A DNA stretch of 35,243 nucleotides from Prevotella sp. UBA6447 (GTDB taxonomy: Bacteria > Bacteroidota > Bacteroidia > Bacteroidales > Bacteroidaceae). The translations under genes and the position numbers were made by a program. Below are positions 1-8,093 of the stretch, piece by piece; the first letter of the stretch is position 1; each line of letters opens with the position of its first letter. The stretch lies in the NCBI GenBank assembly GCA_002437115.1, contig DJOD01000047.1, positions 1 through 35,243 on the forward strand, in the 5' to 3' direction. The notes beneath the pieces were generated by a model. That model ran no database searches and was not told the origin of the DNA. It was given only the letters and a program-made list of their open reading frames with translations.

Positions 1-57
1 CTATAAAAGTACGGCTTTTTTGCGTAATACGCAAGTAATTCACTGAATATTAGCACT

Positions 58-288
58 TTAATTTATAGAACATCCCAAAAAAGAATTTAATTCCTTTCGA
101 TTTTTTCTTCGTCTATCAACCAATTTCTTTTGAAATGATTTTGTAAAAAACAACTTTGCAGGGGGAATAAATAACGTATCCATTATTTTCCACACACAAT
201 TATCAAATTTTATGTCCATAAGCCAAATGCAATAATGCATTGCATTCAAGAAGTATTCCCATTTGTTACTTTTCATGTCTCTATTCAT
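58..288 (-). CDS. Small protein downstream of RHS tip, candidate immunity gene
   Basis: A 76-residue ORF whose ATG overlaps the TGA stop of the RHS tip (ATGA, bases 288-285), an arrangement typical of translational coupling. It is AT-rich like the tip and unlike the RHS core further upstream. The N-terminal half contains aromatic and hydrophobic residues (NKWEYF, YCIWLMDI), and the C-terminal half is basic (KKLVDRRRKNRKE). I recognise no family. In RHS and other polymorphic toxin loci the gene directly after the toxin C-terminus usually encodes the immunity protein, so that role is inferred from position and overlap only. There is no direct sequence evidence for toxin binding. The product could equally be a non-functional leftover of the decayed locus. 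Confidence 0.45.
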   Translation of the reverse strand: MNRDMKSNKWEYFLNAMHYCIWLMDIKFDNCVWKIMDTLFIPPAKLFFTKSFQKKLVDRRRKNRKELNSFLGCSIN

Positions 289-938
289 CTACCGTAAATG
301 TAATCTATTGCTTGTTCACCTAACATACTTCCTCCAAAAGATCCAACAACCCATCCTATTGCTCCACCAATAATGGCGCCTGGAATAGCACCAAATCCAC
401 CAAACCATGCTCCTAATGCGGCTCCAGCTTTTGCGCCTATATAACCACAGGCGATACCCGCTGCAGCTCTGGCAGTGTTATAGCCATTTGGGTATCCTGC
501 TTTATAATCCAAAACAATGCCTTTGCCAAAATCATATAATTCCAAGGCATGTCCAATTGGACCTGCAACATTACTAATTCTGCTCCCTATTGCAGATAAT
601 TTTGTTGTTGTCACATATTGGTTTCCATAGAAACCTTGTCTGCCTTGAGTATGCCAATAGATTTTATAGTTGCTTCCCCATGTGGAGTTGCCACCATGAT
701 TTTTCAGTGATGAGCCAACACTACCCACTACGGTGTTTGCCGTTTCCGCGATTGCAAACAAGTCTGTCTTGTCCGTTGGGGTTACCACAATTTCTGAGAT
801 GGTTCCACATTGGTTGCCGTCCTTGTCGTGGTAATACCTGATGCCGAAGCCGCCGTCATGCATCGCATGGTTGAGCAAGCCAATCTGAAACCCATTCAAA
901 GCTCCTTGCAGAAAGTCACTGCCTGTAGCCCAGGCCAC
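285..938 (-). CDS. RHS C-terminal tip (fragment, out of frame with RHS core)
   Basis: This frame continues the RHS protein after a frame break near 930-940. Its first possible start, a GTG at 938, lies inside the RHS core coding sequence, so independent translation is doubtful. The first 40 residues (SDFLQGALNGF, NHAMHDGG) look like the hinge that joins RHS cores to variable tips in Bacteroidota. The rest (about residues 45-217) is the variable tip. It ends in a long glycine/alanine-rich stretch (about 155-205: GAKAGAALGAWFGGFGAIPG and following) resembling a glycine-zipper membrane segment. Such tips are known as toxins or toxin carriers of type 6 secretion, but I see no catalytic motif here. 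A membrane-active role is an inference from the glycine-rich helix-like stretch. Confidence 0.6.
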   Translation of the reverse strand: MAWATGSDFLQGALNGFQIGLLNHAMHDGGFGIRYYHDKDGNQCGTISEIVVTPTDKTDLFAIAETANTVVGSVGSSLKNHGGNSTWGSNYKIYWHTQGRQGFYGNQYVTTTKLSAIGSRISNVAGPIGHALELYDFGKGIVLDYKAGYPNGYNTARAAAGIACGYIGAKAGAALGAWFGGFGAIPGAIIGGAIGWVVGSFGGSMLGEQAIDYIYGR

Positions 939-2017
939 CCATGGCAGCGGAAGACATGGCCATCATGCCGGTGCTCATTTTCATTCTTTGGGCGTACGAG
1001 CCGATTCCCGAGGCGACTGCACTGGAGACAAAGGAACTGAAGAAGTCGCCGTCATTCAAGACTGACAACGTGGCATCGGCCAAACCATGCGCACCCGCAC
1101 GCAATAACTCATGGTCAAAGCTTCCCGTCTGTCCAAAGACGGCGCCTACGCCATAACTTGCAGCGGAAGTCAGAAGACTGAAGGCGCCTGCCTTCCACAC
1201 GCTTTTACCCGAATAGGCCGCGCTGATCATGCTGTTGGCCGCGCTGAGGCCCGCAAAGGCCAATGCTATGCCAAGGTCGTCTATTCCGAACAGTTCCCCG
1301 CTGGGGTCGGTGTACTTCAACGGGTTGTTGAGGCAGTAGCTGTACCGGTTGAAGCTCTGGCTGTTTTCAGGCTCCTGCACGTAGTTGTCGGGACTGAGGA
1401 AGCGGCCGAGCGTGGGGTCGTAGAGGCGCCCGTTCATGTTGACGAGGCCATATTCGCCCATCATCTCGTGCCCCGTGTAGCCGCGGCAGAGGCCGATGGT
1501 GTTGAGCGTCACGGTCTGGCGGCCCCAGGCGTCGTAGGTGGCGTCGAAGACCTTCACGCCGTTCTCGTCGAAGACGGAGAGGACGCTGCCCTGCTGGTCG
1601 GTGAAGGCAGCATAATAGCTCACCGTGCCGTTCTCGCGGATGGCGAGGATGTTCCCGTCGAGGTAATAGTACTCGAGCGTGCGGCCGCCCTCGGTCACCT
1701 TCTCGTAGGCATCGGCATAGACCGTACGGCGCGTCTCCTTCCCGTCGCGGGACAGCACCGAGAACCAGCGCTGGCGGTCGGGACCGTAGGCGAGCGTCTG
1801 CTTGAGGCCCTGTTCCTCGTCCTCCACCGTCTCTATCCTGTTCAGGTCGCCAAAGGCGGTGAGCAGGTCGGAACTGGGGATGGAGCCATCGGCGTTCTCC
1901 ACCTCCGTGACGGCATGCGGGCGTGTCTCAGCGTCATAAGAATGCGCCCACGCCCGTCTTCGAGAGGATGTTGCCGTTGGGCGCGTACGCCATGCGGAGG
2001 GTCTCGTCGTCGGACAT
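916..2017 (-). pseudogene. RHS repeat-associated core fragment, 5'-truncated and frameshifted
   Basis: The 3' end of an RHS gene. The reading frame begins with ATG at 2017, only 2 bases after the hrpB stop, and encodes YD-repeat-like sequence (MAYAPNGNILSKTGVG) before stopping at 1934. The frame shifts near 1940, then continues open to 916 with an RHS core: YYYLDGNILA, TDQQGSVLSVFD, DATYDAWGRQ and the hallmark RLYDPTLGRFLSPDNYVQ plus NRYSYCLNNPLKYTDPSGE. A second shift near 930-940 leads into the tip at 285-938. Intact RHS proteins exceed 1000 residues and have many YD repeats and an N-terminal secretion region, all missing here. This is best read as an orphan RHS 3' cassette, of the kind known to recombine with full-length RHS genes, or a remnant. 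Confidence 0.85.
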
Positions 2018-2019
2018 GG

Positions 2020-4524
2020 TCACGCCCCGCCCTTGTTGTTGCCCTTTCGCTTCACGCCCCTGACGGCCTCTGCCTCCAAAGGGTTATCGGGCCAATGGTG
2101 TTTGGGGTAGCGACGTCTCAGTTCCTTGCGCACCTCGAAATATGCGTCTGTCCAGAAGCTGCGCAGGTCTTGGGTCAGCTGCACAGGCTTGAAGCCTGGC
2201 GAGAGTAGTTCCATCAACACAGGACGGGTGCCGTTGTCCACGCGCGGCGTGTCTGTCATGCCGAAGCACTCTTGCAGTCGAACACTGAGCACGGGTGCGC
2301 TCGCTCCCTCGCGATAGTCAATCCTGATATGGCTGCCTGTAGGCACCACGATGCGCGACGGTGCCAGGCGTTCCACCGCCTGTTGTTGCTCATAGGAGAG
2401 CTGCGCCCACAGCACGGCCGCCATGTCTATCTTTTTCAGTTCTGCGGCGGTGATGGTTTTCCCGACATACAGTGGCAACCACTCTTCCGCCTTGTCCATC
2501 AGAGCGTCTAACGAGACATCGGGCAACGCGAGCTCCGGGTGCCATTGGGCGCACGTGCTGATGCGCTGTTGTAGTTGCAGGAAGCTCTCAGGGAGGCAAA
2601 GTAGGCTGCGTCCTTCCTTTTTCAACGTTTGCGCCACGATGGCAATGGCCTTGTCGTGAGGGATGGTCTCCATGGTTTTCGCCGACAACACGATGCTCCC
2701 AACGCGCCATTCGCGTGTCGCCATCACCCGCCCAGCCGCGTCGTCCCACGCTATTCGGTCGTGTGTGCTTGCCCAATGGGCGATGGCCTCTTCGGCAACC
2801 GGCGCCGCGAGAAATATTTTCCTGCCCACGGCAGCAATGGCAAGCAGCCGGTATCCGTGCAGGCTGTCGTTGGAGTCGAGCGTGGCACGCTCGCCGTTGG
2901 CGAGCTTGTAGGTTCCGTCAGGCTCTGTCATGGCAATGCGTTCGGGGTATGCAGTGGCTATTAGCTGGCCGGTGTCGTAGGGCGATGTGGCTTGGTTGTC
3001 TTCGCCTATATGCACCATCCGCCTGTATTGATCGGCTATCAAGGCGATGCGTTTCCATTTGCCAAGCGCGTGTTTCCGCCGCGCTTCCCGCAGCTCGATG
3101 ATTCGGCGGTTGAGGTCGGCCTCGTTGTTGGCAGACAAGGGGTCGCGCTCTTCGAGCAAGGCTGCGATGTCGGCAGCCAGTGCTTTCAAGGTGTTGTTGC
3201 TCGCCTTAATGAGCATCTGTGCTATTCTTGGGTGGCATGGTAGTTTCGACAAGGCTCTTCCATGTGCCGTAATGCGCCCTCGCTCGTCAAGAGCGCCGAG
3301 ACTTTTCAGCAGCAGCTTGGCACGTTCGACATGACGGACAGGTGGCGGAGTCATCCAAGGCATCTGCTCCATCTCGGTGCCGCCCCATGCGGCCAGGTCG
3401 AGCATCAGGGAGGTCAGGTCTGCCGTGAGAATCTCGGGTGTCCTGCAAACATCCATCCGGGCTTCTGCTGCCTTGCTCCACAGGCGGTAGCAACGACCTG
3501 GCGCGACGCGCCCAGCCCGTCCCGCCCGTTGTCGGGCCATGTCCATGGATATGCGCGCAGTCTCCAGGTGCTCCAGGGCGTTGCGTGGGTCGTACACCAT
3601 CTTGCGGCATAATCCAGAATCGATCACCACCGTGACACCCTCGATGGTGATGGACGTCTCGGCTATGGGTGTGGCCAGCACCACTTTGCGCTCACCACGC
3701 TTCGGAGGGGCGATGGCCGCCCGCTGCTCTTGGGCAGACAGGCGTCCGTAGAGCGGATAAAGCACGGTGTCGGCCGTGAAGCCCCCTTGGAGCAACTCGC
3801 AGCACCGACTGATTTCCGCCTCGCCTGGCAGAAAGGCGAGGATGCTTCCATTCGTTTCCCTCCATGCTCGGCACACCGTGGCCGTCACCTCTTTTGCGCA
3901 TTGGCTGGCGGCGATATCGTCGCCATACGAAACCTGCACGTCAAACATCCTGCCGCTGCTCTCCACAAGCGGTGCCTCCAGCGCGTGGCAGAGGGCTGAG
4001 GCATCGATGGTGGCCGACATGACGACTATCTTCAGGTCAGGGCGTATGACACGTTGTGTCTCGCGCACAAGTGCCAAGTCGGCATCTGTGATGATGCTGC
4101 GCTCATGAAATTCGTCGAAGATGACCACCGAGATGCCGTCGAGTGTCGGGTCGTCCACCATCATGCGGGTCAGCACGCCCTCGGTCAGCACCTCTATGCG
4201 TGTGTCCGCCGACACGTGGCTCTCGAAGCGCACCCGATAGCCCACCAGGCCTCCCACGGCCGTGCCGGTCATCTCAGCCATGCGCTCCGCTATCTGCCGT
4301 GCGGCTACTCGCCGGGGCTCCAGCAATACCACCTTGCCGGTGCCTTGGGCCATGCCTTTGTGTATGGTCAGGGGGAGCAGGGTCGACTTTCCCGCTCCCG
4401 GAGGCGCGGTCACAACCACTGCGGGGTGATGTCGCAACGCGTCGTTGACGCTTCCTGCCACCTTGCCCACAGGCAGCGTGTGCAGGTAATAGTCGAATGA
4501 AGGGCTTGTCATGAATTTTGCCAT
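2020..4524 (-). CDS. hrpB: ATP-dependent helicase HrpB
   Basis: 834 residues, close to the usual length of HrpB (about 810-840), a DEAH/DExH superfamily 2 RNA helicase-like protein. Motif I is TAPPGAGKST (residues 39-48), motif II DEFH (137-140), motif III MSATID (169-174), and the helicase C-terminal part has QRAGRAGR (motif VI). The HrpB-specific C-terminal region (ALWAQLSYEQQQAVERLAPS, then a PVLMELLSPGFKP segment) is present to the end, so the gene looks intact. Its cellular role is poorly defined in bacteria; RNA helicase activity is inferred from the family. The gene is divergent from lptB. The ATG at 4524 lies about 15 bases from a TAAATTTG -7 element. A second in-frame ATG four codons later is an alternative start. 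Confidence 0.95.
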   Translation of the reverse strand: MAKFMTSPSFDYYLHTLPVGKVAGSVNDALRHHPAVVVTAPPGAGKSTLLPLTIHKGMAQGTGKVVLLEPRRVAARQIAERMAEMTGTAVGGLVGYRVRFESHVSADTRIEVLTEGVLTRMMVDDPTLDGISVVIFDEFHERSIITDADLALVRETQRVIRPDLKIVVMSATIDASALCHALEAPLVESSGRMFDVQVSYGDDIAASQCAKEVTATVCRAWRETNGSILAFLPGEAEISRCCELLQGGFTADTVLYPLYGRLSAQEQRAAIAPPKRGERKVVLATPIAETSITIEGVTVVIDSGLCRKMVYDPRNALEHLETARISMDMARQRAGRAGRVAPGRCYRLWSKAAEARMDVCRTPEILTADLTSLMLDLAAWGGTEMEQMPWMTPPPVRHVERAKLLLKSLGALDERGRITAHGRALSKLPCHPRIAQMLIKASNNTLKALAADIAALLEERDPLSANNEADLNRRIIELREARRKHALGKWKRIALIADQYRRMVHIGEDNQATSPYDTGQLIATAYPERIAMTEPDGTYKLANGERATLDSNDSLHGYRLLAIAAVGRKIFLAAPVAEEAIAHWASTHDRIAWDDAAGRVMATREWRVGSIVLSAKTMETIPHDKAIAIVAQTLKKEGRSLLCLPESFLQLQQRISTCAQWHPELALPDVSLDALMDKAEEWLPLYVGKTITAAELKKIDMAAVLWAQLSYEQQQAVERLAPSRIVVPTGSHIRIDYREGASAPVLSVRLQECFGMTDTPRVDNGTRPVLMELLSPGFKPVQLTQDLRSFWTDAYFEVRKELRRRYPKHHWPDNPLEAEAVRGVKRKGNNKGGA

Positions 4525-4539
4525 GTTCTGTTACTCACG

Positions 4540-4547
4540 CAAATTTA
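4540..4547 (-). promoter_or_regulatory. -7 element of hrpB promoter (TAAATTTG)
   Basis: On the minus strand these bases read TAAATTTG, matching the Bacteroidota -7 consensus TAnnTTTG. The element ends 15 bases before the hrpB ATG, giving a very short leader. I see no good -33 TTTG at the expected distance. Confidence 0.4.
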
Positions 4548-4707
4548 ACCATAATCAATCAGAAATGAGTGGAAAACGACCTGAAATCTTTGGCCAGAGG
4601 CTCAAATCATGGCATTTCTTCCTAACGGCCAACTCTCGTGGGCCAGCCAATTTGCTTTTTTGACGACACTTAACAATCATCTGCGAGGCATTCTTCTTTT
4701 TTTTTCG

Positions 4708-4715
4708 TATTTTTG
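4708..4715 (+). promoter_or_regulatory. -7 element of lptB promoter (TATTTTTG)
   Basis: TATTTTTG fits TAnnTTTG. It overlaps an upstream in-frame TTG (4713), which therefore cannot be the start codon, and it supports the ATG at 4734 with a leader of only about 12 bases. Confidence 0.55.
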
Positions 4716-4733
4716 CAGCCAAATCAGACATTT

Positions 4734-5639
4734 ATGACAGAGACAACAAGCACTTCCGAAGAGCCCCGGCTGACACGCGCCGAGATAGACCGCATGAGTC
4801 CTGAGGAGGTGGAGAGGCAGCTCGACACACGCTTGAAACACAAGATGCTCCACACGGAGGGGCTTGTGAAACGCTACGGCAAGCGCACGGTGGCCAACGG
4901 CGTGACCATTAACGTCAAGCAGGGAGAGATAGTGGGACTGCTCGGCCCCAATGGAGCCGGCAAGACCACATCGTTCTACATGACCACCGGATTGGTCATT
5001 CCCAACGAGGGTCATGTCTTCATTGGCAATGAGGAAATCACGGGCTACCCTGTTTACAAGCGTGCTCGGGCTGGCATCGGCTACCTTCCCCAGGAGGCCA
5101 GCGTCTTCCGAAAGCTCAGCGTGGAGGACAATATCATGGCGGTGCTCGAGATGACCAAACTGACCCATCAGCAGCAACTTGATAAGTTGGAGAGCCTCAT
5201 CGCGGAGTTTAGATTGCAGAAGGTGCGCAAGAATATGGGCGACCGACTCTCGGGTGGCGAGCGCCGACGCACGGAGATTGCCCGCTGCTTGGCCATCGAC
5301 CCGAAGTTCATCATGCTCGACGAGCCGTTTGCGGGTGTCGACCCCATTGCCGTGGAAGACATCCAGCACATCGTGTGGCGCTTGAAGTACCGCAACATAG
5401 GCATCCTCATCACCGACCACAACGTGCAGGAAACGCTATCAATCATCGACCGGGCCTACCTGTTGTTTGAGGGACGAATCCTTTTCCAGGGTGAGCCGGA
5501 GGAGCTGGCCGCCAACAAGATAGTCCGCAAAAACTATCTGAGCGACAATTTTGTTTACCGTAAGTTTCAGTCGAATGAGGAAGACCGTGCCTTTGCCATA
5601 GAGGCTCGACGCGATTTGCTGGCCGAAGTGTATGGTTAA
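4734..5639 (+). CDS. lptB: LPS export ABC transporter ATP-binding protein LptB
   Basis: 301 residues. ABC ATPase that powers transport of lipopolysaccharide from the inner membrane through the Lpt bridge with LptF/G/C. Walker A is GPNGAGKT (71-78), the signature LSGGE (172-176), Walker B IMLDEP (193-198) and the switch His is H229 (ITDHN). The LptB-like stretch FYMTTGLVIPNEG and the GYLPQEASVFRKLSVEDNI Q-loop region are characteristic. It is longer than the roughly 240 residues of E. coli LptB, with about 40 extra polar residues at the N-terminus (TETTSTSEEPRLTRAEIDRM) and a short C-terminal tail (FVYRKFQSNEEDRAF). The start was chosen at ATG 4734 because the -7 element overlaps the upstream TTG. 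No other lpt genes are adjacent. Confidence 0.93.
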   Translation: MTETTSTSEEPRLTRAEIDRMSPEEVERQLDTRLKHKMLHTEGLVKRYGKRTVANGVTINVKQGEIVGLLGPNGAGKTTSFYMTTGLVIPNEGHVFIGNEEITGYPVYKRARAGIGYLPQEASVFRKLSVEDNIMAVLEMTKLTHQQQLDKLESLIAEFRLQKVRKNMGDRLSGGERRRTEIARCLAIDPKFIMLDEPFAGVDPIAVEDIQHIVWRLKYRNIGILITDHNVQETLSIIDRAYLLFEGRILFQGEPEELAANKIVRKNYLSDNFVYRKFQSNEEDRAFAIEARRDLLAEVYG

Positions 5640-5686
5640 AAAACAAATTTTTACCTTTATATAGGGTCTTATTCATGATTTTTGCG

Positions 5687-5694
5687 TAATTTTG
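5687..5694 (+). promoter_or_regulatory. -7 element of tig promoter (TAATTTTG)
   Basis: TAATTTTG matches TAnnTTTG and lies 64 bases before the tig ATG. A -33 TTTG is not obvious at 19-21 bases upstream. The intergenic gap after lptB and this element suggest that tig has its own promoter. Confidence 0.45.
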
Positions 5695-5758
5695 CAAATC
5701 ATTCATGAATAACGCCCTGTTGCTGACTAATCATAAAAATAAAAATACAACTTAAAAG

Positions 5759-7114
5759 ATGAAAGTTTCATTTGAAAATCCTGACAAGATCAATGGCCTG
5801 TTGACCATTACCATTGAGGATGACGACTACAAGCCCGAGGTCGAGAAGACCTTAAAGGAATACCGCAAGACGGCCAATGTGCCTGGCTTCCGTCGCGGAC
5901 AAGTGCCCATGGGTATGATCCGCCGCCAGTTTGGCAATGCCGTGAAGATGGATTCCATCAACAAGGTGCTCGGCGAGCAGTTGCAGAAGTATATCGCCGA
6001 CAACAACATCCAGATGCTGGGCGAGCCGCTCGCATCGGAGAAGCAGGAACCGCAAGACCTCGAGAAGGACGGTCCCTATACCTTCATGTTCGACATTGCT
6101 GTCGCACCAGAGATAAACATCACGCTCGATGCCAACGACACCATCGACTACTACGAGATTTCTGCCGACGACAAGCTCATCGACTCACAGGTCGACATGT
6201 TCGCTTCTCGCTTTGGCAAGAACGTGGAGGCCGACAGCTATCAGGATGGCGACGTGCTCAAGGGCGACTTGCGCCAGCTCGACGCTGAGGGCAACACTGT
6301 GGAGGGTGGCCTCACCGTTGAGGGTGCTTCCATCATGCCCAAGTATATAAAGAACGACGACCAGAAGAAGCTCTTCGACGGCTGCAAGCCTGGCGACATC
6401 ATCACCTTCAACCCCAGCAAGGCTTATGAGGGCAGCGACTACGAGCTGGCTTCGCTGCTCAAGGTGGATCGCGAGAAGGTGAAGGAGTATGAGGGCGACT
6501 TCAGCTACCAAGTCACCAGCGTGCAGCATTTCGAGAAGCACGCAGTCGACCAGGAGCTTTTCGACCTCACGCTTGGCAAGGATGCCGTGAAGGACGAGAA
6601 GGGGTTCCGCGAGAAAATTGCCGAGGAGCTCAAGGCTCAGCTGGAGCTCGACAGCGACGTGAAGTTCCTGCAGGATGTCCGTAAGTATGCTGAGGACAAG
6701 GTAGGCCAGCTCACTTACCCCGACACGCTGTTGAAGCGCGTCATGAAGCAGAACAACCAGGACAAGGATCAGGAGTTTATCGACAAGAACTACGATCCCA
6801 GCATCAAGGAGCTCAACTGGAGCCTCATCCGCAGCAAGATTGCCGTGGCGCAGAATGTCAAGGTCAATGACGATGACGTGAAGAATGCTGCCCGAGAGAT
6901 TGCCAAGGCTCAGTTTGCCCAGTATGGCATGACCAACGTTCCTGAGGAGTATGTTGACAACTATGCCGACGAGTTGCTCAAGAAGAAAGAGGCCCAGCAG
7001 CAGTTTGTGGACCGTGCCATCGACGCCAAACTTGTTGAGGCTCTCAAGAAGGTTGTCACACTGAACAAGAAGCAGGTCACACTCGACGAGTTTAACAAGA
7101 TGATGGGCGAGTGA
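5759..7114 (+). CDS. tig: Trigger factor
   Basis: 451 residues, the normal length for this ribosome-associated chaperone. The N-terminal ribosome-docking signature is present in the stretch NVPGFRRGQVPMGMIRRQFG (about residues 40-59). The middle, where other bacteria carry an FKBP-type prolyl isomerase domain, is diverged here (about 150-240, GDVLKGDLRQLDAEG). The C-terminal chaperone arms (about 260-440) are rich in charged helices. The protein binds nascent chains at the ribosome exit tunnel. The gene stands alone between its own promoter and a strong hairpin terminator just past the stop codon. The start ATG directly follows an AT-rich leader, and no alternative ATG lies nearby upstream. 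Confidence 0.95.
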   Translation: MKVSFENPDKINGLLTITIEDDDYKPEVEKTLKEYRKTANVPGFRRGQVPMGMIRRQFGNAVKMDSINKVLGEQLQKYIADNNIQMLGEPLASEKQEPQDLEKDGPYTFMFDIAVAPEINITLDANDTIDYYEISADDKLIDSQVDMFASRFGKNVEADSYQDGDVLKGDLRQLDAEGNTVEGGLTVEGASIMPKYIKNDDQKKLFDGCKPGDIITFNPSKAYEGSDYELASLLKVDREKVKEYEGDFSYQVTSVQHFEKHAVDQELFDLTLGKDAVKDEKGFREKIAEELKAQLELDSDVKFLQDVRKYAEDKVGQLTYPDTLLKRVMKQNNQDKDQEFIDKNYDPSIKELNWSLIRSKIAVAQNVKVNDDDVKNAAREIAKAQFAQYGMTNVPEEYVDNYADELLKKKEAQQQFVDRAIDAKLVEALKKVVTLNKKQVTLDEFNKMMGE

Positions 7115-7138
7115 CCCGAATCGTTTGCATAAGACAAT

Positions 7139-7176
7139 ATCCCCTGAGGACATGCGTTCCCCAGGGGATTTTTTTT
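7139..7176 (+). terminator. Rho-independent terminator of tig
   Basis: Arms ATCCCCTG (7139-7146) and CAGGGGAT (7162-7169) pair perfectly around a 15-base loop and are followed by a run of eight T. Confidence 0.9.
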
Positions 7177-7461
7177 GGCTGGCCGGTTGTGTTTGAGTAC
7201 GAGCCGTGAGAATGAAACAAACGAGGCCGCACACACCACCTGATGGCACCTTGTCACACATGAGCTGGTTGGGTGTAAAAAATCAGACAACAGCCCCTAA
7301 AATCCAGGCGTTTTTTTTCACCGCAAGAATTTTGGTCGCAAATACGCGATTCTGAGAGAGTTTTATATAAATATCTGATTATTAGTGTGTTAAACTAAAA
7401 TAAAAATTAAAGAAACTGCCTGAACGTCTAAAGTTTTGAAAGATGATACTTAACGCCCCCC

Positions 7462-7527
7462 TCTTCTAAGCATCTATTGAGTCTCTTCTAAGCATCTATT
7501 GAGTCTCTTCTAAGTATCTATCGACCC
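7462..7527. repeat. 22-bp tandem repeat, three copies
   Basis: Units at 7462-7483, 7484-7505 and 7506-7527. The first two are identical (beginning TCTTCTAAGCATC). The third differs at the G-C/G-T and T-T/T-C positions and at its last bases. Each unit contains CATCTATTGAG or a close variant, and a related TAGATATCTCC follows. No function is recognised. Confidence 0.85.
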
Positions 7528-7750
7528 TTCGTTAGATATCTCCTTTGGAACAAAAACACACGAATTAACCGTTGTTAGGACTTTTAATGAAATTTAATCG
7601 GATTAAATTTGTTTTTTCTTCTCTATAAGGCCAACTCTGGAATATCTAGATTTTTCAGAATTTTCGAGACAAACGAGGGGGTGGCAAAAGCCAACAGGCG
7701 ATAAACTTTATTAAACCGCTCACGCTGTAATCAATTCATGATTAGATAAC

Positions 7751-7942
7751 GGTGGGTTCTATAAATTACCGCCTTTAGGTAACAAGTCACAGTAGGGGTT
7801 ATGTTTTGCCATCTTTTGGCCTCTTTTTGGTTCATAGCGCCAGTTCGTTCGGTCATATAGCCCGCTATACTCCCTCACTCACTGACACTATGACCTCAAA
7901 AAGAGCCACAAAATCTGACAAAGCTAATTTGTAGAACCCACC
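7751..7942. repeat. MITE-like element with 18-bp terminal inverted repeats
   Basis: The left end GGTGGGTTCTATAAATTA (7751-7768) is the inverse of the right end (7925-7942, TAATTTGTAGAACCCACC) with one mismatch. Inner arms 7805-7837 and 7888-7922 are also imperfect inverted copies (TTTGCCATCTTTTGG against TTTGTCAGATTTTGT, then CTCTTTTTG and TCATAG on both sides). The centre carries TATAGCCCGCTATA. The whole unit could fold into one long, asymmetric hairpin. No transposase is inside and I see no clear target duplication. This could be a non-autonomous mobile element or an interspersed repeat. Confidence 0.6.
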
Positions 7943-7987
7943 TTAAGCGAAAACCATCTTTTCCAATTGACTTTTTCATCTCCCACG

Positions 7988-8018
7988 TTGTCTGGAAGCA
8001 AACTTATGTGTAACTTTG
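7988..8018 (+). promoter_or_regulatory. Promoter of the Cof-type HAD gene
   Basis: TTG at 7988-7990, a 20-base spacer, and TAACTTTG at 8011-8018 match the Bacteroidota -33/-7 pattern. It argues against any start codon near 8016 and for the ATG at 8094. Confidence 0.6.
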
Positions 8019-8093
8019 CGTCAACACACGGCAACCGCCCCCTGGCTTCCACGCGAGGCAAGGACCCAGGCGATTGTCACCCAAGCTAAAAGA

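Larger units (their letters stand above)
7177..7987. other. Gene-free stretch after tig
   Basis: No convincing coding sequence on either strand. It holds AT-rich DNA, the 22-bp tandem repeat at 7462-7527, a small palindrome TAATCA/TGATTA at 7728-7744 and the inverted-repeat element at 7751-7942, all described separately. Confidence 0.6.

Noticed and set aside
1111..2208. Long plus-strand ORF opposite the RHS core
   Set aside because: It is the shadow of the minus-strand RHS core and hrpB coding sequence; its amino-acid composition (V, A, E, R rich with no motif) is typical of an antisense frame.
7462..7527. Short CRISPR-like array
   Set aside because: The three units are directly contiguous with no spacers and there are no cas genes in the window.
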